Below, one piece after another: positions 54,904-64,000 of a stretch of DNA of 64,000 nucleotides (positions within the stretch are counted from its first letter, which is position 1; the number at the start of each line of letters is the position of its first letter). Source of the DNA: Bacteriovoracaceae bacterium UBA4573 (lineage in GTDB: Bacteria > Bdellovibrionota > UBA1018 > UBA923); contig DGKJ01000108.1 of assembly GCA_002387735.1 (NCBI GenBank), positions 3,532-67,531 on the forward strand, written 5' to 3'. The position numbers were made by a program, and so were the translations under genes. The notes beneath the pieces are model-generated. The model was given only the letters and a program-made list of their open reading frames with translations, made no database searches and had not been told where the DNA came from.

Positions 54904-56979
54904 TTAGGTGCGCTTCTTAACGTCTCCGCGCGCGAAGATTGAAGCAACGTAGTTGAGCACGTCAGTCGAGCAGATTTCGCAATAACCGTAATTCTTGATC
55001 ATGCGGCTCTTCACGACGTCGATTTTTTCTTGAGTGGCGCGGTCGACGACATTTGAAACCAGGCTCGTTAGTTTGATCGAATCCTTTTGGTCCTCGAACA
55101 ATTTAAGTTCAAGCGCCTTGTGCAAACGTTCGTTGGTTTTGTAATCGAACTGCCGGCCTTCAATCGCTAGTGCGCCGATGTAATTCATAATCTCGCGGCG
55201 AAAATCATCTTTACGAGACTCCGGAATGTCGATCTTCTCTTCGATCGACCGCATGAGCCTTTCATCTGGTTCTTCGTCTTGACCGGTGTATTTATTCTTT
55301 ACCTTTTCACGTTGAGTGTAGGCTTTTACGTTATCAATGTAGTTGCCGCACAACTTAGCAATGGCGTCCTCGTCGGCCGAAATTGCACGTTGAACTTCAT
55401 TTTTCACGATGTCTTCGTACTCTTGCTTCACCATCGAGAGCATTTCTTTGTACTCCCGACGTTTTTCATCGTTCGAAATCAACGCGTGGTGTTTTAATCC
55501 TCCGTCGAGTTCGTTGAGCACCATGAAAGGGTTCACGCAGCCAATGTCGCCGTTTTTGTCATTCACTAGCGCGTTTGAGATTTTGTCTTGAATATAGCGC
55601 GGGCTAATACCTTCTAGACCTTCTCGAACCGCTTCCTTACGCAACTCCTTGACGTTGTCTTCGGTATAACCGGCAAGAGTTTTTCCGTCGTAGAGTTTTA
55701 GTTTTTGCATGAGCGTGAGATTGGCTTTTTTCGGAGTCTCAAGCCGCGTGAGAATAGCCCACATCCCCGCCATTTCAATAGTATGAGGGGCAATGTGTTT
55801 TCCACGAATGCGGTTGGCGTTAAAATCCTTTTCGTAAATACGCGTTTCGTCTTTTAAACGCGTAATATACGGCACGTCGATCTTCACGGTTCGGTCACGA
55901 AGTGCTTCCATAAATTCATTATTCTGAAGTTTCTTAAACTCAGGTTCATTGGTGTGACCAATGATCACTTCATCTATATCGGTCTGTGGAAATTTTTTCG
56001 GTTTGATCTTGTGCTCTTGAGAGGCGCCCAAAAGATCGTACAAAAACGCCACATCAAGCTTCAAGACCTCGATAAACTCCACCACACCGCGATTGGCCAC
56101 ATTGAATTCACCGTCGAAATTAAACGCGCGCGGATCAGAGTCCGAACCGTATTCAGCAATTTTTCGATAGTTCACGTCGCCAGTAAGTTCGGTACTGTCC
56201 TGGTTTTTTTCGTCTTTCGGCTGAAATGTACCAATGCCTATGCGGTCACGCTCACTCAGTATCAAACGAGTCACGCGCACGTGTTTCATCACCGAAGCCC
56301 AGTCACCGTTGTAATGTTTCATGAGCTCGCGATAAATCAAACGACTCGGCGGGCACAGACCGCCCAAAATATTCACGCGATAAGGGCCCTTGTTGCCGCG
56401 ATTTAGCTCGTCAAGCACAGCTTCGCGCGCTTCATCTGGCAAAAGTTTTAAGGGCTCGTCGTGCATAGGATCGGGATATTCAACAACGTTGCCAATAATG
56501 TGTTGAACTTTTCTTTCAGGATCGACCCATTTAAAGGTGTATAGTTTACCCTCGTCGGTGCGCGAATAGCGCTCCAATCCTTTTTTCAATAGGCGCGCAA
56601 TGGTGGACTTCGAACTGCCCACCGGCCCGTGCAACAGCAGCACTCGTTTTTCGGTGCCGTAGTTGTAAGCCGCGCTCTTAAAAAAATGAACAAGCTTCAT
56701 GAGCGGAATATCGAGGCCGTATATGGCGTCTTTTCCGTTATCGATAGGGTCCGTGAAGAACTTATACCGCGCGACGTTCTTTTTGAAATCGACGTAACTT
56801 TCAACGCCATACGATAAAATCATGTCGTACATTCGTTGAAACGAATTGCGCGTGATGAGCGGATTCTTTTTCACGAGATCTACGTACTCTTGAAATGAAC
56901 CTTCCCAGTGAAACTCTTTGTAGTTTTCAGTCGATTGATGTTTGCCGACTAAACTCACGATGTCGAATTCACGTGCCAT
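54904..56979 (-). CDS. prkA: PrkA-type serine protein kinase (YeaG)
   Basis: 691 residues. The N-terminal AAA+-like domain has a Walker [19 protein letters not shown] near residue 120 and later arginine-finger-like ends. The C-terminal part is the kinase-like PrkA domain, with [12 protein letters not shown] and [12 protein letters not shown] segments. PrkA/YeaG phosphorylates itself and other proteins and is induced by stress or starvation. It is cytoplasmic. GGGGG lies 7 bases before the ATG. A 24-base palindrome sits in the divergent promoter region upstream. The ankyrin gene follows after 11 bases and is probably on the same mRNA. Confidence 0.96.
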   Translation of the reverse strand: MAREFDIVSLVGKHQSTENYKEFHWEGSFQEYVDLVKKNPLITRNSFQRMYDMILSYGVESYVDFKKNVARYKFFTDPIDNGKDAIYGLDIPLMKLVHFFKSAAYNYGTEKRVLLLHGPVGSSKSTIARLLKKGLERYSRTDEGKLYTFKWVDPERKVQHIIGNVVEYPDPMHDEPLKLLPDEAREAVLDELNRGNKGPYRVNILGGLCPPSRLIYRELMKHYNGDWASVMKHVRVTRLILSERDRIGIGTFQPKDEKNQDSTELTGDVNYRKIAEYGSDSDPRAFNFDGEFNVANRGVVEFIEVLKLDVAFLYDLLGASQEHKIKPKKFPQTDIDEVIIGHTNEPEFKKLQNNEFMEALRDRTVKIDVPYITRLKDETRIYEKDFNANRIRGKHIAPHTIEMAGMWAILTRLETPKKANLTLMQKLKLYDGKTLAGYTEDNVKELRKEAVREGLEGISPRYIQDKISNALVNDKNGDIGCVNPFMVLNELDGGLKHHALISNDEKRREYKEMLSMVKQEYEDIVKNEVQRAISADEDAIAKLCGNYIDNVKAYTQREKVKNKYTGQDEEPDERLMRSIEEKIDIPESRKDDFRREIMNYIGALAIEGRQFDYKTNERLHKALELKLFEDQKDSIKLTSLVSNVVDRATQEKIDVVKSRMIKNYGYCEICSTDVLNYVASIFARGDVKKRT

Positions 56980-57011
56980 GGTGTCCCCCTATGATCCCGA
57001 CTCCATTCTAT

Positions 57012-57035
57012 CTTTACATCAGTGCGAATGTAAAG
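57012..57035. promoter_or_regulatory. Perfect 8-8-8 palindrome between prkA and pmbA
   Basis: CTTTACAT, the 8-base spacer CAGTGCGA, then ATGTAAAG. The 72-base divergent region has little else. It lies 33 bases before the prkA start and 17 bases before the pmbA start, so a bound regulator could block or activate either gene. Confidence 0.5.
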
Positions 57036-57051
57036 TTACGCTGCCTTGCAT

Positions 57052-58413
57052 ATGCAAACTCTGAATATGGCGTTCGATAAACTCCACCAATTTAAAACCA
57101 AAGGCACTATTGACGCGTTTGAGATTCTTTTTCAACGCAGCTCGCAACTCGGCATTGAAGTGCAGGGTGGAAAAGTAGATCATCTTTCCCGCGCAACCGA
57201 CCAGGGCATGGCGTTTCGCGTACTAAAAGACCAACGAATGGGGTTTTCCTACACCTTCGACTTAAGTGAAAACGCCGTGAACGTCGCACTACGCACGGCC
57301 ATCGATATCGCAGCTCTCATGCCCCAGGACCCGCTCCTCAGTCTCGTCACCTTTCGCGATCAAAAATACACCACGATCGACTCAAAAAGCGGCCACGATG
57401 TCTATGATCTCCAGGGGATCGAACGTAATATTGAAGAAAAAATTGAACTCGCCCGAGAAGTTGAACGCGCCGCGCGATCGGTCGATCAACGCATCACGCG
57501 GGTACGAAAAGCTGGGTACGATGAATCAATCGGTGAAATCGTCATTGTCGACACTGATGGAACACGCTTAAGCCATCACGGTACAACTTTTTCGACCGAA
57601 ATACTCTGCGTGGCGGAAGACGGCCAATCTGCGGAAACCGGCTATGAATCGATTTCCTCCCCACTCAGCAAAAACCTCAAGGCCACCTGGGTTGGCGAAA
57701 TGGGTGGCCGCAACGCGCTCGAGCTACTGCATGCCACTCCGGCCCCCACTCGAAAGTGTCCGGCAATATTTCGCAATTCGGTGGTGGCCGAGCTCATTGG
57801 TTTTCTCTCTGGTTCTTTTTCCGCAGAAAATATCGACAAGAATTTTTCGCTCTTATCGCTCAATAAAATCGGCCAACAAGTTTTTTCAAAAGAACTAAAT
57901 ATATATGATGACGGACTATTACCCGGGGGCCTAGCCACCGGTGCGTTCGACGGAGAGGGCATGCCGCAGTCACGCACCACTCTGTTGAAGGCAGGGGTCG
58001 TAGAATCCATTTTGGCGGATCAGTATTACGCTCGCAAAATGAAAATCAAGGCCACCGGCAATTGTTCTCGTGGCATTAAAACACCTCCTTCGATCGGAAC
58101 CACGAATTTGTATTTGGAAAAAGGTCCTCATAGTTTCGAAGCGCTTCTTAAACAGGCGCACAACGGCGTCGTGATCACCGAAGTCATGGGCCTTCACACC
58201 GCAAATCCGGTAACCGGTGAGTTTTCGGTGGGTGCTAGTGGCCTTCTTATAGAAAACGGCCAAATCACCAAACCGGTGAAGGGGTTCGCCATTGCTGGCA
58301 ACTTGACAGACCTTTTATCAAAAGTAACTGCAGTAGGTAACGATCACCGTTTTTGGGGCACCACGGGAGCGTCTAGTTTTATGGTGTCTGAGCTAAACAT
58401 TGGCGGATCCTAA
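57052..58413 (+). CDS. pmbA: PmbA/TldE-type metalloprotease partner subunit
   Basis: About 453 residues. The family block DGEGMPQSRTTLLKAGVVES near 300-320 and GLHTANPVTGEFSVGASGLLIENG near the end are typical. The zinc motif HExxxH of TldD is absent, which marks it as the TldE/PmbA half. In E. coli TldD and TldE form a heterodimeric protease that matures microcins and degrades the CcdA antitoxin. No tldD is in the window. I chose the ATG at 57052; a TTG at 57046 is unlikely and an ATG at 57067 possible. No strong ribosome site. Confidence 0.9.
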   Translation: MQTLNMAFDKLHQFKTKGTIDAFEILFQRSSQLGIEVQGGKVDHLSRATDQGMAFRVLKDQRMGFSYTFDLSENAVNVALRTAIDIAALMPQDPLLSLVTFRDQKYTTIDSKSGHDVYDLQGIERNIEEKIELAREVERAARSVDQRITRVRKAGYDESIGEIVIVDTDGTRLSHHGTTFSTEILCVAEDGQSAETGYESISSPLSKNLKATWVGEMGGRNALELLHATPAPTRKCPAIFRNSVVAELIGFLSGSFSAENIDKNFSLLSLNKIGQQVFSKELNIYDDGLLPGGLATGAFDGEGMPQSRTTLLKAGVVESILADQYYARKMKIKATGNCSRGIKTPPSIGTTNLYLEKGPHSFEALLKQAHNGVVITEVMGLHTANPVTGEFSVGASGLLIENGQITKPVKGFAIAGNLTDLLSKVTAVGNDHRFWGTTGASSFMVSELNIGGS

Positions 58414-58459
58414 ACCTTCACAATGTTTAAAGTTTACGCCTCCGACTTCGCGGTTTACT

Positions 58460-59224
58460 ATGGAACCACCAGCTATGATGCAACTCAAAGCAGCAGGACT
58501 TTCTCACGTCGGAATGAAGCGCAACCAAAACCAGGACAGCTTCATGCTCGCCCCCGAGCTCGGACTTTTTATTGTTGCCGACGGCATGGGGGGCCACAAG
58601 GGTGGCCAAATTGCCTCACTCATGGCGGTCACCACTATTATCGACTTTTTGCGCGACCACGTTTCTAAAAACGGCGGCATCGCCGATGCCCGGGCGACGC
58701 TCACTCAAGCGCTCGAGCACGCAAACCAAGCCATTCAAAAAAAGGGGCAGACCGAAGTGGATCTAGCCGGAATGGGCACCACAGCCACCGCCCTACTTTT
58801 TCACGGTGGAAAGCTTTTTATCGCACACGTGGGCGACAGCAGAAGTTATTTGGTGCACCCAAATCGCATTTGGCAAATCACGCGCGACCACTCACTTGTG
58901 CAAGAAAAATTGCGCGCGGGCTTAATTACCCGCGAACAAATGAAGAGCGACCAAAACAAAAACGTTATTACGCGATCAGTAGGCTTCGAGCCCGAGGTCG
59001 ATGTCGATCTCTACGAAATCGACCCCCACCCGGGTGATGTTTTCGTCGTATGTAGCGACGGACTGAGCGGCATGATTTCGGACTCAATTATTCGCGAAGT
59101 GGTCGAAAAACGTGTTTTCAGCCAAAACTCGGTGGAAAAAGCCGCCAAAGAGCTGATCGAAAAAGCAAACCTACAAGGCGGCGATGACAATGTTACCGCC
59201 GTCGTCATTCAATTACACGAGTAA
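58460..59224 (+). CDS. PP2C-family (PPM) serine/threonine phosphatase
   Basis: 255 residues, a bare catalytic domain. The metal-binding and catalytic motifs are all present: NQDS, VADGMGGHKGG, GMGTTATAL, HVGDSRSYL, ITRDHSLV, SDGLSGMI and GGDDNVTAVVI. It dephosphorylates Ser/Thr on proteins, in the cytoplasm, so it could counter the PrkA kinase encoded 1.5 kb upstream on the other strand. I chose the ATG at 58460; the in-frame TTG at 58400 would add a poorly conserved 20-residue stretch overlapping pmbA. The M23 peptidase gene follows after 9 bases. Confidence 0.92.
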   Translation: MEPPAMMQLKAAGLSHVGMKRNQNQDSFMLAPELGLFIVADGMGGHKGGQIASLMAVTTIIDFLRDHVSKNGGIADARATLTQALEHANQAIQKKGQTEVDLAGMGTTATALLFHGGKLFIAHVGDSRSYLVHPNRIWQITRDHSLVQEKLRAGLITREQMKSDQNKNVITRSVGFEPEVDVDLYEIDPHPGDVFVVCSDGLSGMISDSIIREVVEKRVFSQNSVEKAAKELIEKANLQGGDDNVTAVVIQLHE

Positions 59225-59233
59225 AACAAAACG

Positions 59234-60445
59234 ATGGCAGCGAATAAATTTTTTACCATCATGGTGGTGCCCGAAAAAACTCAGAAAGTTCGCAAGATCA
59301 TTATTCCGCACTATGTCTTTCACGGAATGATCATCGCGATCGCATTTGCGGCGGTCTTGGCCGTTGTCATGGTGCTCGACTACGCCAACGTCATGAATCA
59401 AATTAGCGAAAATAAAAAACTTAAAGTCGAAAACCGCCAACTTCGGCAATCGGTTCAAGTTTTTAAAAACAAAATGTTCACTATCGAAAACACTCTGGAC
59501 CGCGTAAAAACGTTTGCCACCAAACTTCGAATCATTACCAACATCGAAGACTCGCCGATGTCGCCAAGCATTCCGGAGTCGATGCCGACGCTTCCGTCGC
59601 AACCCGCGTTGCCACCGTTTGCCCCGTCAGCTCCTCACAGTCAGGCACCGGGTCCTGCACCTCCCAATGTGACTCAACGCATTCCTACCCGCCCGGGGAA
59701 CCACTTAGGTTCTCCCATCGAAGCAGACACCGATCTCGAAGACACTCTCAATCCACTGGCCGACAAAATTATCGATCCCATGTACGCGCAAGAATCGGTC
59801 CCACGCTACGATGATCGCCGATCTGAGCGAAAAAATCTTTTAGCCTCATTAATGTCGGGGGCTCAAGAAATCACCATGGCTTTGAGTGACACTGAGGCTA
59901 GCCTTTATGTTCAAAGCGAGTTCGAGAAACTCGATCTGGCCTACGATGCCGTCAATTCGTTTGCTCTCGAAACCGAACAAGAGACTCAGTTTATTTTAGA
60001 AAAGCTCGGCGAAAAACGAACCTTACTTGCCAGCACTCCCACTCGCCTGCCCACGCTCGGCTACGTAACCTCGGAGTACGGAGTTCGCATCTCGCCCATC
60101 GACGGCCGCCGCAAAATGCACGAAGGAATCGACATTGCCAATCGCTACGGAGCCGACATCATTGCCCCTGCCGACGGTCTAGTGGTTTTTTCAGGAGTTA
60201 AACCGGCCTACGGTAAACTCGTCATTTTAGATCACGGCAACGGAATCGAAACGCGGTTTGCTCACAACTCGAAAACCACAGTCAAAGTTGGTGACCGCGT
60301 CAAACGAGGTCAGCGCATCGCCAACGTCGGCAGCACCGGCCATTCCACCGGGCCCCACTGCCACTATGAAGTTCACGCCGGCGGCATGCCGGTTGACCCC
60401 TGCTGGTACATTCTCGACCACCCGGCGATTTGCCGGTCGCGTTAA
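59234..60445 (+). CDS. M23 (LytM-type) peptidase with N-terminal anchor and coiled coil
   Basis: 403 residues. One membrane helix (about 28-50, YVFHGMIIAIAFAAVLAVVM) anchors it in the inner membrane, followed by a coiled coil (about 50-105) and a Pro-rich linker. The C-terminal M23 domain (about 280-395) has the zinc motifs HEGID and HCHYE, with TSEYGVRISPIDGRRKMHEG and STGHSTGPH. All zinc ligands are present, so it should cut peptide cross-links in peptidoglycan. The build resembles LytM/YebA-like proteins that act in cell separation or elongation. It is co-transcribed with the phosphatase gene. Confidence 0.93.
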   Translation: MAANKFFTIMVVPEKTQKVRKIIIPHYVFHGMIIAIAFAAVLAVVMVLDYANVMNQISENKKLKVENRQLRQSVQVFKNKMFTIENTLDRVKTFATKLRIITNIEDSPMSPSIPESMPTLPSQPALPPFAPSAPHSQAPGPAPPNVTQRIPTRPGNHLGSPIEADTDLEDTLNPLADKIIDPMYAQESVPRYDDRRSERKNLLASLMSGAQEITMALSDTEASLYVQSEFEKLDLAYDAVNSFALETEQETQFILEKLGEKRTLLASTPTRLPTLGYVTSEYGVRISPIDGRRKMHEGIDIANRYGADIIAPADGLVVFSGVKPAYGKLVILDHGNGIETRFAHNSKTTVKVGDRVKRGQRIANVGSTGHSTGPHCHYEVHAGGMPVDPCWYILDHPAICRSR

Positions 60446-60469
60446 CTATTCTCTGAATTCCACCCAAAC

Positions 60470-60498
60470 TTGATCAAATTCATTAAATATTATATACC
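60470..60498 (+). promoter_or_regulatory. Sigma-70 promoter of the following gene
   Basis: TTGATC, 17 bases, TATACC, with A/T-rich sequence between. Transcription should begin near 60505, 18 bases before the ATG at 60523. Confidence 0.45.
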
Positions 60499-60522
60499 CA
60501 TCGCGTCAAAAGGGGTGGTTTC

Positions 60523-61728
60523 ATGATTCGATTTTTTACGAATTTCCTGTTCGGAGTCCTGCTACTTTCCCATTCGGCGCTCGGTGCCGTGAATATTCAG
60601 GTCGTAGACTCGCGCAACGGAAGTGGTTGCGGCAATGTGCTACGAGGCCTTGCCCCGGTAGATAGCGAAGTGATCGCAGAACTCAACCGCTCCAAAATCC
60701 CGCGCCTTCACGTTTTTGATATCCTTTATAGTCTGGGCGGAACTCCTATTGAATTGCTGGCCATGTTCAACGGTGTACCGGTGATCGAGAGTGACACCGT
60801 GCGCGGCGAAGCGTCGCCAAATTCTATTTATCGAATTCGAGTAGCCGCTACGCCAGAACGACTACGCAAACTGCTCGAAGAAGCCGGGAGCGGTGTGCGC
60901 TGGGTGGGTTTTGAATGGAATTCAAGCGTTGTCACCCGAGCGCTGGGCCACCAGGCCGCATTGGCAAGAGTTGAACAGCAAAGCGTAAGCCCTCATTTAA
61001 ACTCAGTGATCACGATCAACGTGACCATTGCGGGGGACGCCCCCATTCGAGCACGCGTCGCTCAACGCATCGCTCACCTTCCGGTCATTCTAGTCGACAA
61101 ATCCGCCTCCGCCATAGCGCTGCCTAAGCGTGAGGGGCTGGTTATCTCGAAGCGGGCCAATGCTCTGCTCTCCGAGAGTGGTAGTGACTTCGTCGTGTTG
61201 CGCGCTCAGGTTGTGTCTTCTAAAGAGTCCCCTCTATCGCGCGACTGGCTCCAAGGTTTTGGAACAGCTACTGTTACTTATATTGTTGAGTCTCGAGAAC
61301 ACGAAAAACACCCCAATACGATCGACGGTACTGAGTGGGTGCTCTTTAGCGGTTCTCGCCGCGAGACCCAAGAATTTTTAAAAGACCCGCTCGTTCGCTA
61401 CGTAGAACTTCAGGGTGAAATTCGCGCCAGTGATGGTTTTTGGAATAAAGGCAAACTTCAACGAAAGACCACTGCCGTTTCAGTGAGCCTTGGCTCCACT
61501 GAACGCATCGCTTCGACCGCGTTTTATGAACAGGCGGCGTCGCTGGGACTCAAAATCCACAACAGAGGCCAACAGAGCTCCTACGCCGGAGTGGAATGGA
61601 CCGACATCATCATTACTGGTCCGGCCGCCTCAATTCAGGAACTCGTCATGGGGCTCGATAGTAGCTCCTCGGTTCGCGAGATTTCCGCTAAGCAACTGGC
61701 AGAAATCCCACGGGACCCCCACTATTAA
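60523..61728 (+). CDS. Exported protein with internal repeats, unknown function
   Basis: 401 residues. A signal peptide (MIRFFTNFLFGVLLLSHSAL) ends near LGA-V. The mature protein appears to hold at least three related strand-helix-strand units: the segment near 100-130 (YRIRVAATPERLRKLLEEAG), the one near 265-295 (WVLFSGSRRETQEFLKDPLV), and the last near 370-395 (IIITGPAASIQELVMGLDSS). Each runs 'hydrophobic strand, S/G/A, helix with E/K-L/F, strand'. I recognise no family. It lies directly before secA but is probably transcribed on its own. Confidence 0.75.
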   Translation: MIRFFTNFLFGVLLLSHSALGAVNIQVVDSRNGSGCGNVLRGLAPVDSEVIAELNRSKIPRLHVFDILYSLGGTPIELLAMFNGVPVIESDTVRGEASPNSIYRIRVAATPERLRKLLEEAGSGVRWVGFEWNSSVVTRALGHQAALARVEQQSVSPHLNSVITINVTIAGDAPIRARVAQRIAHLPVILVDKSASAIALPKREGLVISKRANALLSESGSDFVVLRAQVVSSKESPLSRDWLQGFGTATVTYIVESREHEKHPNTIDGTEWVLFSGSRRETQEFLKDPLVRYVELQGEIRASDGFWNKGKLQRKTTAVSVSLGSTERIASTAFYEQAASLGLKIHNRGQQSSYAGVEWTDIIITGPAASIQELVMGLDSSSSVREISAKQLAEIPRDPHY

Positions 61729-61798
61729 CGTTCCGTATTGTCGCTAAAGCGTTTTCTTGTCGTCTCTAAATGGGTGTGTTACCCCTTTTATATACGGC

Positions 61799-64000
61799 AT
61801 GTTAAACGTCATTGCGAAAAAGTTATTCGGCACCCAAAACGAACGCGAACTCGCGCTCATCACTCCGCTCGTCTCGAAGATCAATAGCCTCGAAGCCGCT
61901 ACCAAAGCGCTCTCAAACGACCAGCTCAAGGCAAAAACCGCAGAATTTAAAGAGCGTGTTTCTCGTGGTGAAACACTCGACGCCCTCTTACCCGAGGCAT
62001 TCGCGGTAGTTCGCGAAGCTGGTTGGCGCGTCTTAGGCCAACGCCATTACGACGTTCAAATGATTGGCGGCACAGTTCTACATCGAGGCAAGATTGCCGA
62101 AATGCGAACGGGTGAAGGTAAAACCCTGGTTTCAACGTTGCCGTCTTATCTCAACGCGCTCTCAGGCAAGGGCGTGCACATCGTAACGGTGAACGACTAT
62201 CTCGCGCGCCGCGACTCCGAATGGATGGGGCGTCTGCATAATTTCTTAGGCCTCACAGTCGGAGTGGTCGTGCATGGCGTAGGCGATCTGGAACGCAAAA
62301 AGAATTATCGCTGCGACATTACTTACGGCACCAACTCTGAGTTCGGCTTCGATTACCTGCGCGACAACATGAAGTTTTCGCTAGACGACTACGTTCAACG
62401 AGAACTCAATTATGCGATCGTCGACGAAGTGGATTCCATATTTATCGACGAAGCCCGAACGCCGCTCATTATCAGTGGTCCGACCGACGACTCGACCGAC
62501 AAGTATTACGCCATCAACCGCATTATTCCCAAACTCGACAAAAGTGATTACACGGTTGAAGAAAAATCAAAGAGTGTTGCGCTCACAGACTCGGGTGTAG
62601 AAAAAATCGAAAAATACTTGGGTGTGAACAACCTGTACGAACCTCACAACATTGAGCTCGTGCACCACGTGAATCAAGCCCTTAAAGCACACGTCATTTT
62701 CAAACGCGACGTCGACTATGTGGTCAAAGACGGTGAAATTATTATTGTCGATGAATTCACCGGCCGTCTCATGGCGGGTCGTCGCTGGAGCGATGGGTTG
62801 CACCAAGCGGTTGAGGCAAAAGAAGACGTCGAGATCGAAAACGAAAATCAAACTCTCGCGACGATCACCTACCAAAACTATTTCCGCATGTACTCCAAAC
62901 TCTCGGGCATGACGGGTACTGCCGACACCGAAGCAGCGGAATTCAAAAAAATCTATAACCTCGACGTGGTCGTCGTACCAACGAATCGGCCGATGGTTCG
63001 TAAAGATCACGCTGATGTGATCTATAAGTCTATCCAGAGCAAATACAATGCAGTGGTCAATGAACTCAAAACACTGCACGAGAAGGGCCAGCCTGTGTTG
63101 GTCGGTACGATTTCCATTGAGAAATCGGAACTACTGTCTTCGTTGCTCAAACGCGCCGGTGTTCCTCACAACGTCCTTAACGCCAAACAACACGAGCGTG
63201 AAGCCGAGATCGTAGCCCAAGCGGGCCGCCGGAAAATGGTGACTATCTCCACCAACATGGCGGGTCGAGGCACAGACATTTTATTAGGTGGCAACCCCGA
63301 GTTTTTAGCTAAACAAAAAGTCGATCCAGCGGCGAGCCCTGAGGAATACGCAAAAGTGCTCGAGCAGTTTAAAGTTCAGTGCGCTAAAGAACGCGAAGAA
63401 GTCATGGCGCTTGGCGGACTTTTTATTTTAGGAACCGAACGTCACGAAAGCCGCCGCATCGACAACCAGTTGCGAGGCCGCGCTGGCCGCCAAGGAGACC
63501 CGGGCGAATCACGTTTTTATCTTTCGCTCGAAGACGATCTGCTTCGTATTTTTGGTTCAGTAAACATCGGCAAGTACATGGAAGAAGATGTACCCATCGA
63601 ACACCGGTGGATTACCAAGGCCATCGAGAACGCTCAGAAAAAAGTGGAAGCTCACAACTTTGACATTCGAAAACACTTACTCGAATACGACGATGTCATG
63701 AATCAACAGCGCAAGGTGGTCTACGCCATGCGCCGCGAAGTACTGGCGGGTCACGATTTAAAACCACGAGTGCTCGGCATGATTGATGAGATCGCCGATG
63801 CAGTGGCACAAGATTTTTTTCCGGACCGCCGAAAAGGTTCTCCGGCTTGGGACTTGGCTGCGCTTAATGAATCCGCCACACTCACGTTTCGAGCCCCGGT
63901 TTCCGTTGGCGAAACCGATTTGCCGCGCATTCTCAGCGCAGGTGATCTTTCAGCGCTGATCGTAAAACAAGTTGAAGCGGCCTACGACGAAAAAGAAAAA
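61799..64000 (+). CDS. secA: Protein translocase ATPase SecA, 3' end outside the window
   Basis: Motor that drives unfolded proteins through SecYEG. The first 734 codons are present and the frame is still open at 64000. The DEAD motor domain has Walker A MRTGEGKT, the DEVD motif in [20 protein letters not shown], and [16 protein letters not shown]. The preprotein cross-linking domain and the second motor half follow, with [17 protein letters not shown] and [20 protein letters not shown]. It contains an insert region near 500 ([20 protein letters not shown]). The C-terminal zinc motif is not visible. The start is the ATG at 61799; no clear ribosome site is seen. Confidence 0.97.
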   Translation, partial: MLNVIAKKLFGTQNERELALITPLVSKINSLEAATKALSNDQLKAKTAEFKERVSRGETLDALLPEAFAVVREAGWRVLGQRHYDVQMIGGTVLHRGKIAEMRTGEGKTLVSTLPSYLNALSGKGVHIVTVNDYLARRDSEWMGRLHNFLGLTVGVVVHGVGDLERKKNYRCDITYGTNSEFGFDYLRDNMKFSLDDYVQRELNYAIVDEVDSIFIDEARTPLIISGPTDDSTDKYYAINRIIPKLDKSDYTVEEKSKSVALTDSGVEKIEKYLGVNNLYEPHNIELVHHVNQALKAHVIFKRDVDYVVKDGEIIIVDEFTGRLMAGRRWSDGLHQAVEAKEDVEIENENQTLATITYQNYFRMYSKLSGMTGTADTEAAEFKKIYNLDVVVVPTNRPMVRKDHADVIYKSIQSKYNAVVNELKTLHEKGQPVLVGTISIEKSELLSSLLKRAGVPHNVLNAKQHEREAEIVAQAGRRKMVTISTNMAGRGTDILLGGNPEFLAKQKVDPAASPEEYAKVLEQFKVQCAKEREEVMALGGLFILGTERHESRRIDNQLRGRAGRQGDPGESRFYLSLEDDLLRIFGSVNIGKYMEEDVPIEHRWITKAIENAQKKVEAHNFDIRKHLLEYDDVMNQQRKVVYAMRREVLAGHDLKPRVLGMIDEIADAVAQDFFPDRRKGSPAWDLAALNESATLTFRAPVSVGETDLPRILSAGDLSALIVKQVEAAYDEKEK

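Noticed and set aside
1..64000. CRISPR arrays, tRNA genes, insertion sequences or prophage genes
   Set aside because: I looked for regularly spaced repeats, T-loop-like words, transposase motifs and phage structural genes and saw none.

Overview
This window is a gene-dense, roughly base-balanced stretch of a Gram-negative chromosome. The gene set suggests a motile, didermic bacterium with many secreted proteins, most like the Bdellovibrionota/Oligoflexia or an old 'deltaproteobacterial' relative. The supporting features are an MCE/Mla lipid transporter, MotA/MotB, several lipoprotein peptidoglycan hydrolases, the prkA-yeaH-spoVR set, an RpoH-like sigma factor, many signal-peptide proteins without recognisable family, and good sigma-54 promoters. 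The lineage is inferred from gene content; no rRNA or other marker is present to prove it.

Layout. 1-5 kb: a 5'-truncated unknown gene, a sigma-32-type factor (-), an outer-membrane-like protein with a sigma-54 promoter, and a GYF_2/DUF4339 membrane protein. 5-10.5 kb: a tightly overlapping run tmk-holB-ATPase-ATPase-MlaE-MlaE-MlaD. 10.5-18.6 kb (-): PilZ-like protein, glpD, aspS, a dinucleotide-binding protein, an MltD-like lytic transglycosylase and a membrane-anchored unknown. 18.8-22 kb: a secreted unknown and an M4 (thermolysin-like) protease under a sigma-54 promoter with a folded leader. 22-24.4 kb (-): PHA-granule-like protein, murJ and a DUF507-like gene. 24.4-29.2 kb: nitronate monooxygenase-like enzyme, GT2 glycosyltransferase, a secreted unknown, a folded intergenic region and a large secreted unknown. 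29.5-36.4 kb: a secreted unknown, DUF255/YyaL-type protein, lgt, outer membrane protein, methyltransferase, a periplasmic unknown and an FKBP lipoprotein. 36.4-40.4 kb (-): two tandem Cys-rich lipoprotein paralogues. 40.5-49 kb: polytopic membrane protein, acyl-CoA dehydrogenase, motAB, a secreted unknown, mltA, an RluA-type pseudouridine synthase and an outer-membrane-like protein. 49-57 kb (-): prkA, a giant exported ankyrin protein, yeaH and spoVR. 57-64 kb: pmbA/tldE, PP2C phosphatase, M23 peptidase, a secreted unknown and the first 734 codons of secA.

Main functional themes are envelope building and remodelling (murJ, lgt, mltA, mltD, M23, the MCE transporter, secA), motility, and stress control (RpoH, the PrkA kinase set, PP2C).

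Most notable observations: (1) two adjacent MlaF-type ATPases whose defects are complementary, predicting an asymmetric heterodimer with one normal and one degenerate ATP site; (2) two consensus sigma-54 promoters with upstream palindromes; (3) an intergenic region of nested hairpins, one carrying the sequence of the 16S rRNA 3' end (anti-Shine-Dalgarno) paired to a Shine-Dalgarno; (4) a 1063-residue exported ankyrin protein placed between prkA and yeaH; (5) further long perfect inverted repeats in gene leaders. I saw no tRNA, rRNA, CRISPR array, insertion sequence or prophage gene.
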